Source: Anomaloglossus baeobatrachus (lineage: Eukaryota > Chordata > Amphibia > Anura > Aromobatidae). Taken from it: a DNA stretch of 64,000 nt. Made by a program: the position numbers and the translations under genes. Shown here in pieces: positions 43,952-55,958 of this stretch (position 1 is the stretch's first letter; each line of letters opens with the position of its first letter). The DNA lies in NCBI RefSeq assembly GCF_048569485.1, contig NC_134355.1, forward strand, positions 663,391,979 to 663,455,978, given 5' to 3'. The notes beneath the pieces were generated by a model. That model searched no databases. It worked only from the letters and a program-made list of their open reading frames with translations, and was not told the DNA's origin.

Positions 43952-46900
43952 CTACGAGGAAGAACAGACAATATTAATAGAAGATGACTGATCATGGCAG
44001 GTTACTGGATGATAATAAGATTATTTACATATTTGGAATAACGTTTCAGTGTTTAATCTATTAGTCTATTTTGATTAACACTTTTGACCCATGTTATTAA
44101 AGTGACACTCATTTCATCATTTTTGCCCAGAGTGGAGGTTCCCACCTGAATGGTAAAGTCTCACCGTAATAACTGCCAATCACTCCAGGCATGTGATGGC
44201 TGGGAAAGAGAAACTGAAAGGGTCTCTGGGTATAAGCATCGGTTTAAATGGCCTTCTCCCAACTTCAGCCACTGATAGCTGCCTGCAGCCCAGCCGTGAC
44301 ATCTTCAAGACCTTATTGTGTGAAGGCCTTGGAATATATTACTTAGAGAGTTGGAGATAAGCTCTGCCCACTCTTAGGGTGCCTTCACACTTTAGCGATG
44401 CAGCAGCGATCCGACCAGCGATCTGACCTGGTCAGGATCGCTGCTGCATGGCTACATGGTCGCTGGTGAGCTGTCAAACAGGCAGATCTCACCAGCGACC
44501 AGTGACCAGCCCCCAGCCAGCAGCGACGTGCAAGCGACGCTGCGCTTGCACGGAGCCGGCGTCTGGAAGCTGCGGACACTGGTAACTAAGGTAAACATCG
44601 GGTATGGTTACCCGATGTTTACATTAGTTACCAGCGCACACCGCTTAGCTTTGCTCTCCTAGCTGCAGTACACATCGGGTTAATTAACCCGATGTGTAAT
44701 GCAGCTACATGTGCAGAGAGCAGGGAGCCGCGCACACTGCTTAGCGCTGGCTCCTTGCTCTTCTAGCTACAGTACACATCGGGTTAATTAACCCAATGTG
44801 TACAGCAGCTACATGTGCAGAGAGCCGGAGCCGGCAGCACAGGCAGCGTGAGAGCTGCGGAGGCTGGTAACTAAGGTAAATATCGGGTAACCACCTTGCT
44901 GCACAAAAAGCGTGACTCAGCAGCGATCTCGGCAGCGAGCTCGCTGTGTGTGAAGCACCCCTTAGTAAAGGGCACTTTACACTCTGCGATATCGCTATCG
45001 ATATCGCTAGCGAGCGTACCCGCCCCCATTGGTTGTGCGTCACAGGCAAATTGCTGCCCGTGGCGCACAACATCACTTACACCCGTCACACGGACTTACC
45101 TTCCCTGTGACGTCGCTGTGGCCGGTGAACCGCCTCCTTTCTAAGGGGGCAGTTCGTGCGGCGTCACAGCGACGTCACACAGCAGCCGTCCAATAGAAGC
45201 GAAGGGGCAGAGATGAGCGGGCGGAATATCCTTTCCACCTCCTTCCTTCCTCATTGCCGGTGGACGCAGGTAAGGAGATGTTCGTTGTTCCTGCGGTGTC
45301 ACACATAGCGATGTGTGGTGCCGCAGGAATGACAAACAACCAGAGGCATGCACCACCAACGATATTATGAAAAGGAGCGACGTGTCAACGATCAACGATT
45401 TTTGACGTTTTTGCAATCGTTGATCGTCGCTCCTTGGTGTCACACACTGCGATGTCGCCAACGACGCCGGATGCGCGTCATTTACGACGTGACCCCGACG
45501 ATATATCGTTAGCGATGTCGCAGCGTTTAAAGCACCCTTAAAAATACAAAAAACAATCCACTGATACTTTCATTATATAATCAACCACCATAAGAATGCA
45601 ACATATGCCCCAATAATAGCGCATCATCCATGATTTTACAGAAGAAGGCCAGAGGCACCCCATTAATAGTGCATTAGTCATGATGAATGACCCAAATAGT
45701 AATGCAACAGCAATGGATATCCCATGAATATTATATCATTACACATATCCCCAATAATAGTGTGCCAGACAAAGGTGCCTATATATTAGTGTGTCAGCTA
45801 CAGTGGCTCCAATAATAGTGTTCAAGCCATAGTAACCGCACTAAGTGCAGAAACCATTGATGTCCCCAATAAGAGTGCACCAATCACCTACATCCTGGCT
45901 TTTTACTTCCCCATCATGAAAACAGTGGCCTTACCCCCCTTCTCTCTGGGGCAACAACTGCCATCAGTGGACAGTTGGGGGCTCATGCATAGTTACAGTC
46001 ACTCACCTCTATGTGAGTAGCAGAAAACATATGCACAAAATTCCTCTCCAGAAGTACCAAATACCACAGAATACAATAAGATGTCAGAATGGGCAGATAC
46101 TTGGCAAATTAAATTTAATGTTGATAAATGTAGAGTAATGCACCTAGGACGGAGTAATCCTATAGCTGCGTATACATTAAATGGAAGTAAACTCGGGACT
46201 ACAGAACAGGAGAAGGACTTGGGTATTCCCATTACAAATAAGCTGAGAAGCCGCACTCAATGTCAGGCACCAGCTGCTAAAGAAAACAAGATTTTAGGAT
46301 GTATAAAAAGAGAGATTAGATCCCGTGATCCCAACGTATTGTTACTCCTCTATAAATCACTTGTAAGGCCACATCTGGAATACGGGATCCAGTCACCTTC
46401 ATGCAGCACAGCTGGACGCGACGCTGAAGGTCCGTGGATTACGTCGGACATGGAGGGTTTGTCGGGGTTAATAAATTGGTGATGAGGGACTTTGTTAGTG
46501 TTTTTTATTTCTAATAAAGGATTTTTCGTGTGTGTGTGTTTTTTAACTGTAATTTACAGATTAATCATGGAAGGAATCTCGGGGAGACGCCTGACATGAT
46601 TAATCTAGGATTTAGTGGCAGCTATGGGCTGCCATTAACTCCTTATTACCCCGATTTGCCAACGCACTAAGGTAAATCGGGAAGAGCCGGGTACAGCCCC
46701 AGAACTGTCGCATATAATGTATGCGGCAATTCTGGGCGGCTGCTGACTGATATTGTTAGGCTGGGGGGCTCCCCATAACGTGGGGCTCCCCATCCTGAGA
46801 ATACCAGCCTTCGGCTGTATGGCTTTATCTGGCTGGTATTAAAATTGGGGGGGACCGCACGCCGTTTTTTTAATTATTTATTTATTTATTTTACTGCACA

Positions 46901-49900
46901 GTATAGACACGCCCACCGGCTGCTGTGATTGGGTGCAGTGAGACACCTGTCACTCAGCGTGGGGGCGTATCTCACTGCAACCAATCATAGGTGCCTGTGG
47001 GCGGGGAAAGCAGGGAATATGAGATGGCTGTGTGCAAAGCACAGCTCGCCCGCCGGTATAAAGGCTCGGTCACGCTGTGCAGGCCGGCCAATCACTGCAA
47101 TTCCACAACTAACAGGGCTGTGGCATTGCAGTGGTCTGCCAGCCAATCCCTGCATGAGGGCTGGCTCTCAAAAGAGCGTCAACATGCAGGGATGAAGACC
47201 ACGAGTACAGCACGAGTATCGCGAAATTACTCGGTACCCGCCGAGTAGCCCGAGTACAGTGATACTCGTGCGAGTACCGAGTAGTAACAAGCATACTCGC
47301 TCATCACTAATCATCACCTCTCTGATCATCCATAACAGTGTTATCAAAGATGACCCCATAATGACATCCCGACTGCCATTGACCTTTACATTGTTGGAAC
47401 ATGATTAACTTACTGGAGATAAGATAATGTTTTGAATCTGTCACAACTCAAAAGTGCTCAAAATACCCAAAGATGCGTATAAAACTCTGAGGTCTCTTAG
47501 GACGGTATGTAACCCTTTTCACAATCTGTAATGAAAACTGTCACAATTCCTCTGTGCAGAGCATCTTGCCTTTGGAGATCCTCTGCTGCACTTTCCCGTG
47601 TTAGTAGCCAGCAGTGAATTTGACAGCGCAGGATTCCATGTTGGTGCTGATTGCTCAGGTGTCCCACCTTCCTAGTAATTGCTTAGGCTTCTTTACTGAG
47701 CAGGCTTGCTGTTGTATTTTCTGGTTCTGCAGTTGTGATGTTGGGCAGTGTGTCTGTTCTGATCTTTGTTCTCTGACCCCGGACAGTTATTTGACTCCTC
47801 TCTGCCTGCTCCCTGTTCCTGTTGGGACCTACTGTCTGTTTGACCTCGGATCATTACCTGACTATGTCTCCGCTTTCCCCCTGAACTTATTATGTGCACT
47901 CCTGGGCTTCTGACCCTCGGATATTACCCTGACTACGCCTCTGTTTTCTCCCTGTGCTTATACGTGTCCTCCTGTTAACAGACCCTGGCTTTCCTGCCCG
48001 TAAATAGTGCCTAGCATCAGAAAAACACTCTTAATGATGTGAACGTGACCTCAATGTACATGCCTGTGCTGTGCGCACTTTCTGTACACTTTCTTCAATA
48101 TTTTATGTCTTTCCCTGCCATCTGGCTAAACTGTGACATCATCTAACTATTCATAAAATTGCTGCTACATTCCCTGGTTTTGCTTTTATACAGACTATAA
48201 TAATCCCTCCTGATTGGCTGTGTTATATCATGTGATGTGATATCTGCAAGGCAATGTGAGAAATCCCACTGCACCCAAGATCAAGTGATCTGTCTCTGGT
48301 TGATGCAATCTTATGCAAAGTGACAGTCTTGTTAAGCAATCTGTACAAATTGTTTAACAATATATACATTAATCGTTTGTATTTAACTTTACTGTACTTT
48401 ATAAATGTGTAATTTACATTATATTCTAACAGCTATACATTCGCAATTTATATAAATGGTTTTCCTCCCACCTCTTTCCTTTTTCCTCCACTTCTTCCCT
48501 TGTTTTCCCAATAAACGTTTACTTTCCCATTTCTCCCCTCCCTTTCCTATACCAGTTACCGATATTGTTTTACTATATATGTATTCCTCAAATATTGTAA
48601 TGTATTCACCTTATTCTTTCCTTTACCCACTTGTATTTTTTCTTTTAAAATAAACATTTTGGAAATAAAAATTGTATACGTTCAACACAAATTCAATTTA
48701 TATCAAACTGATTTGTTTATCTCAATAATCCACCCTTAGGGGTACTTTGCACGTTGCGACATCACTACTGCGATATCGTCGGGGCCAAAAGTGACGCACA
48801 TCCGGCGCCAGTAACGATGTTGCAACATGCGAAGCCTAGATGCGCCAATTTACGATCGCAAAAGCGTCGTAAATCGTCGATCTGTGCAGCGTCGGTCATT
48901 TCCATAATGTCGGGTCGACCGCTGTTACGATGTTGTTCCTTGTTCCTGCGGCAGCACACATCGCTGTGTGTGAAGCCGCAGGAGCGAGGAACATCTCCTT
49001 ACCTGCGTCCCGTCGGCAATGTGGAAGGAAGGAGGTGGGCGGGATGTTTAAGTCCCGATCATCTCCGCCCCTCCGCTCCTACTGGCCACCTGCCGTGTGA
49101 CGTCGCTATGACGCCGCACGACCTGCCCCCTTAGGAAGGAGGCGGGTCACTGGCCAGAGCGACGTCGCAGGGAAGGTAAGTGCGTGTGAAGCTGCCGTAG
49201 CGATAATGTTCGCTACGGCAGCTATCACAAGTTATCGCATGTGCAACGGCGGCGGGTACTATCGCGCTCGGCATTGCTAGCATCGGCTAGTGATGTCGCA
49301 GCGTGCAAAGTACCCCTTAGGTGTGGTTAGAGATTGAAAAATATAGTTTATAGCACCTAACAAATGATGCTATACCGTAGCTTAAAATTTATTTAACGCT
49401 TTCTACATTAGTCAAATGTTGTTAGGTTCCTTAACTGGAAGAAGCTCTTATCATGTCTAAAAATGCTATTAACCTGGAGATATCGGGTTAATTTGAAACC
49501 TGCCCGGCACCTACATATTGAAGCACACTGCTGGGAGGAAATAAACTTTAATCCTCCTGTCAGTATTCGGGTTTAAGCCACAGGATGGCATTAATGAGGG
49601 TCCAGTTAACGCTTTGTGTATGGAGAGCAACGGATGTAGCCATGCCCCCAACACTTACTGACAGCCTCCTGTAATGCGGTTCAGCCGTCAGTCAATGTCG
49701 GGGATCCAGTTACAGCTGTTGCTCACCATACACAGAGCGGTGACTGACTCTACTATGGCGCCGCCCCTGTGACTGAAGCCAGAAAACTGCTGAGAAGATT
49801 GAAAATCATTTCCTCCCTTCAATGTGAAGGTGCCGGGCAGGTTTCAAACCCTACTAATCTGCAGATTAACCCCATATCTGTATAATAATAACTCTTTTAT

Positions 49901-52900
49901 ATGTGAAAGGTTCCCTTTAAAAAAAATTAAAGAAATATAAAAATTTTGAATTAAAGTATCCTATAAATGTATTACTTACAGCATTTCCATTTATTGTACA
50001 TATTTATAAATCTAGTTTATATTGCTATATATAAGTATGGTTCCAACATTGGAGGAGCAGCACTTTAAAATTTAGATTTACTAATACTAAATTTAATGAA
50101 ATCGGGTCATACAGACTTTTATGATGCAAACCCGCCTAAGAAATAGACCTTCATTATAAATATTACCTATTGAGAAGGGGACAAAGGCCTCGTTCTTTGT
50201 CAAATTTCCCTTAGAATCAAGAAAATGTTCTGGATAAAACTCATCTGGTTTCTCAAAGTAATCTTTATCTCGGAGTACGGAATGTAGCAGTGGGAAAACA
50301 ACAGTGCCCTGAAGGGAAACAAAATTATATATGAGCTATAAATTTTATAAGAAATTAATTATATGCAAAAATCAGTGCATGAAACAAAAGCTTTCAACAA
50401 TTAACAATTGTACTACTACCTATTAGGACTAGAGATGAGAGACCCTAAACTGTAAAGTTCAGGGTTCGTACTAACAATGACTTTTAAAAAATACTCAGTG
50501 TCCGAGTTTGGAGTTTGGGTACTATTTGTATGCTTATAAATATTGTTGAAAGGCCAGCCAATCAACAAGCTTTATTGCATGTGGACGTTGCCTGTATGCT
50601 CCTGTGAACAATAAAGATGAAAAAAATAACGTGTGTTCCCGCTTATTTTTGATAACTAGGTAAACCAAATCACTAAGGGTTGCAACCCTCAGCTTTACCA
50701 TGGCTGGTCATCAAAAATAGAGAGTGTGATGGTGGGATATTGTGGGTTATGTACCATTTTGTATGGGTTCATGTTTTGGGAGTGGTGGCCTGTCTATTCG
50801 ATGTATTGTTTATCCTGTCTGCAGGGTTATAACTCCTTGAAGGGCTTGTGTCCCTTGATGTGGGGGAGGGGGCCTGGAATCCACCTAAACTCTTTGCTTA
50901 CCTGAAAAATTAGTCAGTCTATTTGAGAACTTCAAGAGAAGCAGAATGAGTCATCCTCTGGGGTGGTAGCTATGGCTCCCCAGAGAGACCTGGACATTTA
51001 TTGCTTACTGGACTATATTCGTGTTTCTGGACTATTTTTACCCTCTGTATGGTGGATTATTGTATGGACCGTTTGATTTGCTTGGAATAAATGTTCTTTG
51101 GATTGTTCTATCATCTCTCGCTCTGTTGATTGTGTGATATTGGAGAAGGACCCCGTCAAAGAGGGGATCCTACACCATTTCTTTATTTTTTAAACGGCTT
51201 ACTGTCTCCATATTTTTGAAAATCATCCAAAGTAAAGCGGACATTTGGGGGCTTGTATTATCAGGGTGGGAAGGGCCATGGTTACTGAGCCCTTCTCAGC
51301 CTAAGAAAAGCAGCTCGCAGCTACCCTAGAAGTGGTGCATCCATTAGATATGTCAATTCTTGCACTTTGTCTGGCTCTTTCCGATTGCCCTAGTGAAGTG
51401 TCATTCAAGGTAATACTTTAGGGGTTTATGTCAGCTATGAATTGATAACTGACATCAAGTACAGGGGTTAGTAACAGATAGGCGTCTTTCAGACACTCCC
51501 ATTTCTAACCCGGTAACTGTAGAGTTAAAAAGACACACACGGGACAAACATTTTTTATCTGAATAAAGACTCTCCCACATACCCTAATTCACCAATTTAA
51601 TAGTTCAAAATAAAACCTGGAAAATGTGACATAATCCAAAGTGCAATGTTCCAGGACATTCATCGATAGTTCTCAGAACAAAGCTCCATAACATTCTCAG
51701 AACGGGGCTCCATGGGTCATTTCTGGTCAATGGAACATATGGAATTTCTCACAAGCTGTGAAGTAATTGAATTACTAATGTCATCAGTCTTGAGAATGTA
51801 AATGTACATTTATCAGGTTAGCAATGGGGTGTCTGGTAGACTCCTATCCATTACTACCCCCTAGTAAATTCATAGCTGATACCAACCTCAAAAGTATTAC
51901 CCTGATTGCTACATCAGTAGAATCGGGAAGAGCCAAACAAAGTGCCAGAACTGTCACACCTAATAAGTGTGCCACTTTTGTGGCAGCTGCAGGCTGCTAT
52001 ATTTAGGTTGCGAAAGTCCGACTAACTATGTGACCTCCCAGCCTGATAATAACAGCCCCCAGCTGTGTACTTTATTTTGGCTGGTTGTCAATAATAGGGT
52101 GGAGCACATGCCTTTTTTAAATTATATTAATAATTTTTTATAAATGGCGTGAGATCTTCTCTATTTTTGATAACGAGCCATGGTAAAGGTAACAGCTTAG
52201 GAAAGCAGACCGCAGTTGTCTGCTTTACCTGCTCTGGTTATCAAAATTAGGTAGAGCTCCACAACATTTTAAAAAAAAATGTTTATTTCCAATCCACATT
52301 TATTTGCAGGGGCAATTGCCTTCATTTTGCTTTCTTCTGCAGCCCCCTAGCCTTTACTATGACCATTTTACAGCCATTTTACGAGTTACCATTAGCTTAG
52401 TTGGGATTCAGGGTCCGAGGTTAAGTTAGGGTCAAGCTCGAGTCCCGAAGTGAACTTTTAACTAAAGTCTAGCCGAACCTGGTGAACCTGAACATCCATG
52501 GGTCTGCTTATCTCTATCTGTCAGCTCTCCTATGTGGTGTAATATATAGAGGAGCTACCACAGAAAAGCTGAAAAATCTTTCCTATTAACAAGGAAAATG
52601 GCATTTCGCTTTTTCATTTATATTCGCATAGCCAGTGAAATGCAAGATGGGTGACTTCTGAGTGAAGCTACTAGAGTACTTTTGGAGCAACAGTCATGGC
52701 TGATGTTTACTGCTCTTTTGTCAAGAAATTAAATTGGCTATTCGAGACGTGTATGTAGAATCACTTGCGAAGACAGAGAGGAGCACATTGCACATTAGGT
52801 TTCCCTTGGTAAAGGCTTTCCTCAGAGGCATCTGATAAAAAGTTGAGTTGTTTAATTTTACCTTTGGAAGAAAATATCCTCTAAATGTGATATCATCAGA

Positions 52901-53046
52901 AGTTGCGTGGGGAACATTATGAGGTACAATATCCCCAAACCGCTGAATCTCATGGATGACGGCGTCAGTATACGGCATTTCTTTGCGATGCTCCATTTGA
53001 GGTTGGGCTGATCCGATCACTCGCTCAATTTCATTTTGAACTTTCT
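43686..53046 (-). CDS. CYP2-family cytochrome P450, exons 7-9 (partial gene)
   Basis: Three minus-strand segments with consensus splice sites and reading phase that join exactly as in known CYP2 genes: exon 7 (52862-53046, 185 bp), exon 8 (50167-50308, 142 bp, the canonical size) and exon 9 (43686-43951). They encode the K-helix ExxR (HEIQR), the PERF-like region (FYPEHF) and the haem loop FSIGKRSCAG, whose Cys is the axial iron ligand. CYP2 enzymes are ER-bound monooxygenases that oxidise small lipophilic substrates with electrons from POR. Subfamily cannot be told from this part. Exons 1-6 would lie above 53046 and were not found up to 64000, so they are either farther away or lost; the gene may be intact or a fragment. 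Introns 7 and 8 are full of transposons. Confidence 0.85.
44377..44961. mobile_element. PIF/Harbinger-like MITE (type 2), intron 8
   Basis: Ends GGGTGCCTTCACAC and the complement of GGGGTGCTTCACACAC between TTA duplications (44374-44376, 44962-44964). Inside are inverted or repeated blocks with acacatcgggttaattaacc. The 3-bp TWA duplication fits PIF/Harbinger. Confidence 0.75.
44969..45538. mobile_element. PIF/Harbinger-like MITE (type 1), intron 8
   Basis: Ends AGGGCACTTTACAC and the complement of AGGGTGCTTTAAACGC, between TAA duplications (44966-44968, 45539-45541). Starts only 7 bp after the previous MITE. Internal palindrome around caacgatttttgacgttttt. Confidence 0.78.
45542..46060. other. 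No gene; degenerate short repeat in intron 8
   Basis: Loose repeats of ccccaataatagtg-like motifs (for example caataatagtgtgccagac) every 50-60 bp. No coding signal. Confidence 0.45.
46081..46400 (+). pseudogene. Non-LTR retrotransposon (LINE) reverse-transcriptase remnant
   Basis: Encodes [40 protein letters not shown] and [16 protein letters not shown], the conserved region after the catalytic RT motifs of CR1/Rex-type LINEs. Upstream RT and the 3' end are missing, so a dead fragment in CYP2 intron 8, in antisense to the gene. Confidence 0.85.
46480..47034. repeat. Half copy of the large foldback repeat
   Basis: gctgctgactgatattgtta, gggctccccatcctgagaat and the caatcacagcagccgg-type tracts relate to the repeats at 11290 and 51180. 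It joins directly to a hAT-2 terminal fragment. Confidence 0.5.
47035..47309 (-). mobile_element. Terminal fragment of a hAT-2 relative
   Basis: Reverse complement of the first ~340 bp of hAT-2, ending ctcgctcatcacta. Without the nested insertion seen in hAT-2 it shows the undisturbed sequence (ctcatgcagggattgg as a single copy), which confirms the 31715-32764 insertion. No matching 8-bp duplication was found on the far side. Confidence 0.8.
47539..48019. mobile_element. LTR-like sequence (retrovirus-like fossil)
   Basis: Begins TGTCACAATTCC, has the T/C-rich, CTGACC-rich composition of Ty3/Gypsy LTRs, and ends near AGCATCA. Flanks GAAAAC and GAAAAAC are close but not an exact duplication. 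No internal region. Old or imprecise; call is tentative. Confidence 0.4.
48020..48738. other. No gene recognised in intron 8
   Basis: AT-rich with a T/C-rich tract (48460-48560) and aaataaacattttggaaata near 48648, which looks like the 3' end of a retrotransposon. No exon signal. Confidence 0.4.
48739..49316. mobile_element. PIF/Harbinger-like MITE (type 1), intron 8
   Basis: Ends GGGGTACTTTGCACGTTGCG and the complement of GGGGTACTTTGCACGCTGCG between TTA duplications (48736-48738, 49317-49319). The ends are nearly identical, suggesting a fairly young copy. Confidence 0.85.
49320..50166. other. CYP2 intron 8, no feature seen
   Basis: Non-coding sequence with possible old inverted pairs (for example caggtttcaaa near 49840 and tttgaaacctg near 49493). 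Ends at the exon 8 donor. Confidence 0.45.
50167..50308 (-). CDS. CYP2 exon 8
   Basis: 142 bp, the standard CYP2 exon 8 length. Acceptor CAG before GGC ACT GTT; donor G|GTAATA. Encodes [20 protein letters not shown] to AFVPFSIG, with the PExF motif FYPEHF. Confidence 0.92.
50725..51158. mobile_element. Solo LTR (retrovirus-like fossil)
   Basis: Begins TGTGATGG, contains an AATAAA signal (near 51090), ends CCCCGTCA, and is flanked by GAGAG (50720-50724) and AAGAG (51159-51163), a 4/5 match. 434 bp, no internal region. It interrupts the foldback repeat. Confidence 0.55.
51180..52300. repeat. Large foldback repeat, third copy
   Basis: Related to 11290-12600: shares gtggtgcatc-type and gtcagctatgaattgataac tracts, gttctcagaac with gctccata, and gctgcaggctgctat near the right arm. 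Arms run in opposite directions around the middle. Confidence 0.55.
52862..53046 (-). CDS. CYP2 exon 7
   Basis: 185 bp (188 is usual). Acceptor GGCAG just above 53046; donor AAG|GTAAAA. Encodes [34 protein letters not shown] with the ExxR motif, and [12 protein letters not shown]. Confidence 0.92.
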
Positions 53047-53279
53047 CTGCCAAGGAAGGAATAAGATAACAAATTTATGTCTATACAGCAGAGCTCAGCA
53101 AATATATGGTATCTTAGGGTGCACTATTAGATGAAAAAGTGACATAGGTTTAAAAAAATGTTTTAAAAAATTGAGTCTTCAGTGGTTGATACCTTTTAAT
53201 AGCTATCTGAAAAGATGGTAATAAATAGCAAGCTTTAGGTCTCTTCATCAGGCATGGTATAACACAAGCTATGACAACA

Positions 53280-54033
53280 TCTCAACCAGAGAAGAATGGT
53301 GCTGAACCCAAAAGTAATTAAAACTGAATTTTATTTAAAGTATATAAGAACAATATTAAGCATAATTATAGTATAAAACCGCCTCTGATGAAAAGGTGAA
53401 ACACGCGTTGGGACTAGGGAGGCTTTACATCACTATTTTGATGGGTCAGTATCATCACAATGCAATGCATGAGGTTCTTTGTTACCATTCTGATCAGACT
53501 TTATTAAGCCCACTGCTACGTCATGATGAACCTGTTGAGTGGGTCCCTATTGTAAACCTTATAGTGCGGCACTGTAGTAACAAAGAACCTCATGTTCTAT
53601 TTAATTTTTTGCTTTAGATCATTGTATTGTTTGGGATGTGTGATCCATGTCTTTTTCTTCATAGTGTGTTATACAACATTCTATCCCCCTCTGTTTTTTG
53701 CTTGGATCTGCACTCCCGCCATTTGGCACAGGTGATTTTAATCCACAGGAGACTGCAAGAGTGGACAGCCTTTTTTTTTTGCTCCCAGTTCACATAAGGA
53801 AGCCTGTGGGAGGTGAGTGCACAGCTCCTCTCACTGTGTGCTGGTACTGTGTGGTGACTGCTGTTGTAGTGGTTTTGTGTCAGTGCGGTGGTGGGGCCAG
53901 TGGGGGCTTTACCTTGCAGCATGAGCGCTGTGAGGCACCAGGTCACCTGCCCTGCTGGCGCTTTGTCACTGTAGCAGTGATTAGTGCACAGTGCCGCACT
54001 ATAAGGTTTAGAATAGGGACCCACTCAAGAGGT
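53280..54033 (+). repeat. Repeat with hammerhead-like core and inverted arm
   Basis: CTGATGA at 53385-53391 is followed closely by GAAAC and ACGCGTT, the conserved parts of a type I hammerhead, but stem II is too short to form. A segment around gagtgggtccctattgtaaa (near 53537) recurs inverted near 54025. Resembles the element at 54860-56603 in plan. Upstream of CYP2 exon 7. Confidence 0.4.
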
Positions 54034-54063
54034 TTGCCGTGACTTTTTTAAATTATTTATTTA

Positions 54064-54095
<32 letters not shown>

Positions 54096-55545
54096 AAAAA
54101 AAAAGCTGCATGCAGTTTCTCTTAGGCCTGAGTCACACTTGCGAGGGACTCGCGTCGCATCACCCGGCAAAGCCTTGCACGTGTGACTCTGGGCACTGGA
54201 TTCACAGCACAGATACATCCAGACAGCTGGGGGCTGTAGCTGCGCACTATACAGTGCCTACAAGTAGTATTCAACCCCCTGCAGATTTAGCAGGTTTACA
54301 CATTCGGAATTACCTTGGCATTGTGACATTTGGACTGTAGATCAGCCTGGAAATGTGAAATGCACTGCAGCAAAAAAGAATGTTATTTCTTTTTTTTTTT
54401 TTAAATTGTGAAAAGTTTATTCAGAGGGTCATTAATTATTCAACCCCTCAAACCACAAGAATTCTGTTTGGTTCCCCTAAAGTATTAAGAAGTATTTCAG
54501 GCACAAAGAACAATGAGCTTCACATGTTTGGATTAATTATCTCTTTTTCCAGCCTTTTCTGACTAATTAAGACCTTCCCCAAACTTGTGAACAGCACTCA
54601 TACTTTGTCAACATGGGAAAGACAAAGGAGCATTCCAAGGACATCAGAGACAAGATCGTGGAGGGTCACAAGGCTGGCAAGGGGTACAAAACCCTTTCCA
54701 AGGAGTTGGGCCTACCTGTCTCCACTGTTGGGAGCATCATCCGGAAGTGGAAGGCTTATGGAACTAGTGTTAGCCTTCCACGGCCTGGACAGCCTTTGAA
54801 AGTTTCCTCCCGTGCCGAGGCCAGGCTTGACCGAAGAGTCAAGGCTAACCCAAGGACAATACACACCAATTTAAATAAGAATTAGAGAATTTAACTGCTA
54901 ATAGACCGAAAACTGATTACTCTAAAAACAATTTTTATTAATAAAAATTAAAAATATAAATTCAAGCTACATCATAAGTGGCTATATCGGTCAGTGAACA
55001 CACAGCCAGTCGTGCAGAGCTAAATACACTCTAAGGGGATATTACACTAGGGAGATTGTGGATAGCCCAGAGTGATTCTTCTTGATAATAATCGTAATAT
55101 CAACTAGGATATTGGACAAGGCCAGGTCATAGATCCCTAGTCCTTCTCCTTCCTGGCCGTGGAGGTAAACACCATAAAGTTTCGGGCGCCCCCGCTCCTC
55201 GTCGGCTATCCCTAGTAAACCCTACATCTGCCTGTGTATCAATAATTGACCTAAAGCCCAGAAAGTGTGGTTAGTGCTGAAGTCAGGATTGTTCAATCAC
55301 ACTAGGTGCATAGTCAGTATGCTAATAGATATTTGATATGTTTGTTGGTCATAGGGAAAATCCCCATACAAAGTAGTTGTAAATATGCTCCCCTCAGGTA
55401 CAGTCTAAAGGGTGAGAAGGAGCTAACAGGTGGCTATCAAAAATCCGCTAGCCAGTGCAGATGACCAACAGCATAAATGTCTACCTGTAAGAATTAAATC
55501 CCAGTAGGGTAAACTTATCTTGCTGGAGAAAACCTCACAGAAGAT

Positions 55546-55588
55546 TCCCGACGCGTTTCCCCCACTTTATTCGGGGTTCATCAGGGGA
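55546..55588 (-). ncRNA. Hammerhead ribozyme, left arm
   Basis: Mirror copy of the right-arm motif: CTGATGA read on the minus strand at 55578-55584, GAAA at 55556-55559. Same stems as the right-arm copy. Confidence 0.7.
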
Positions 55589-55915
55589 TGTTACCATCTC
55601 ATGACAATGCACATAATCCAGGTCACCTTTTAGTTTTCTGTGTCCTGCCAAAAGATCCCTCATCCCACTGTAAACGGTGGTCAAATGGTCCTCCTGTCAA
55701 ATGCAGCATGGACCTCAGCACCTCACTCTGTCAGTATAGGGCTGAATAGGATGCTATTCAGCCTTATACTGACAGGGTGAGGTGCTGAGGTCCACGCTGC
55801 ATTTGACAGGAGGACCATTTGACCACCGTTTACAGTATTCTTGAGGGATCTTTTGGCAGGACACAGAAAACTAAAAGGTGACCTGGATTATGTGCATTGT
55901 CATGTGATGGTAACA

Positions 55916-55958
55916 TCCCCTGATGAACCCCGAATAAAGTGGGGGAAACGCGTCGGGA
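55916..55958 (+). ncRNA. Hammerhead ribozyme, right arm (type I)
   Basis: Core CTGATGA (55920-55926) and GAAA (55945-55948). Stem I TCCC/GGGA (55916-55919 with 55955-55958), stem II CCCC/GGGG (55928-55931 with 55941-55944) closed by a 9-base loop, stem III only two pairs (A-U, C-G) around GC, cleavage expected after C954 of the 55,000 series (55954). A955-type changes aside, the one departure from consensus is an unpaired A927 (55927) at the foot of stem II. Very short stem III is typical of retroelement hammerheads that work as dimers. Confidence 0.72.

Larger units (their letters stand above)
50430..52516. mobile_element. hAT-like non-autonomous element filling CYP2 intron 7
   Basis: Left TAGAGATGAGAGACCC and right (complement) TAGAGATAAGCAGACCC resemble the termini of hAT-1. 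Contents: ttcggg/ttcagg-type subterminal repeats, the foldback repeat (about 51180-52300) and a solo LTR. The 8-bp flanks do not match, so boundaries or age are uncertain. It takes up most of the 2.55-kb intron 7. Confidence 0.55.
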
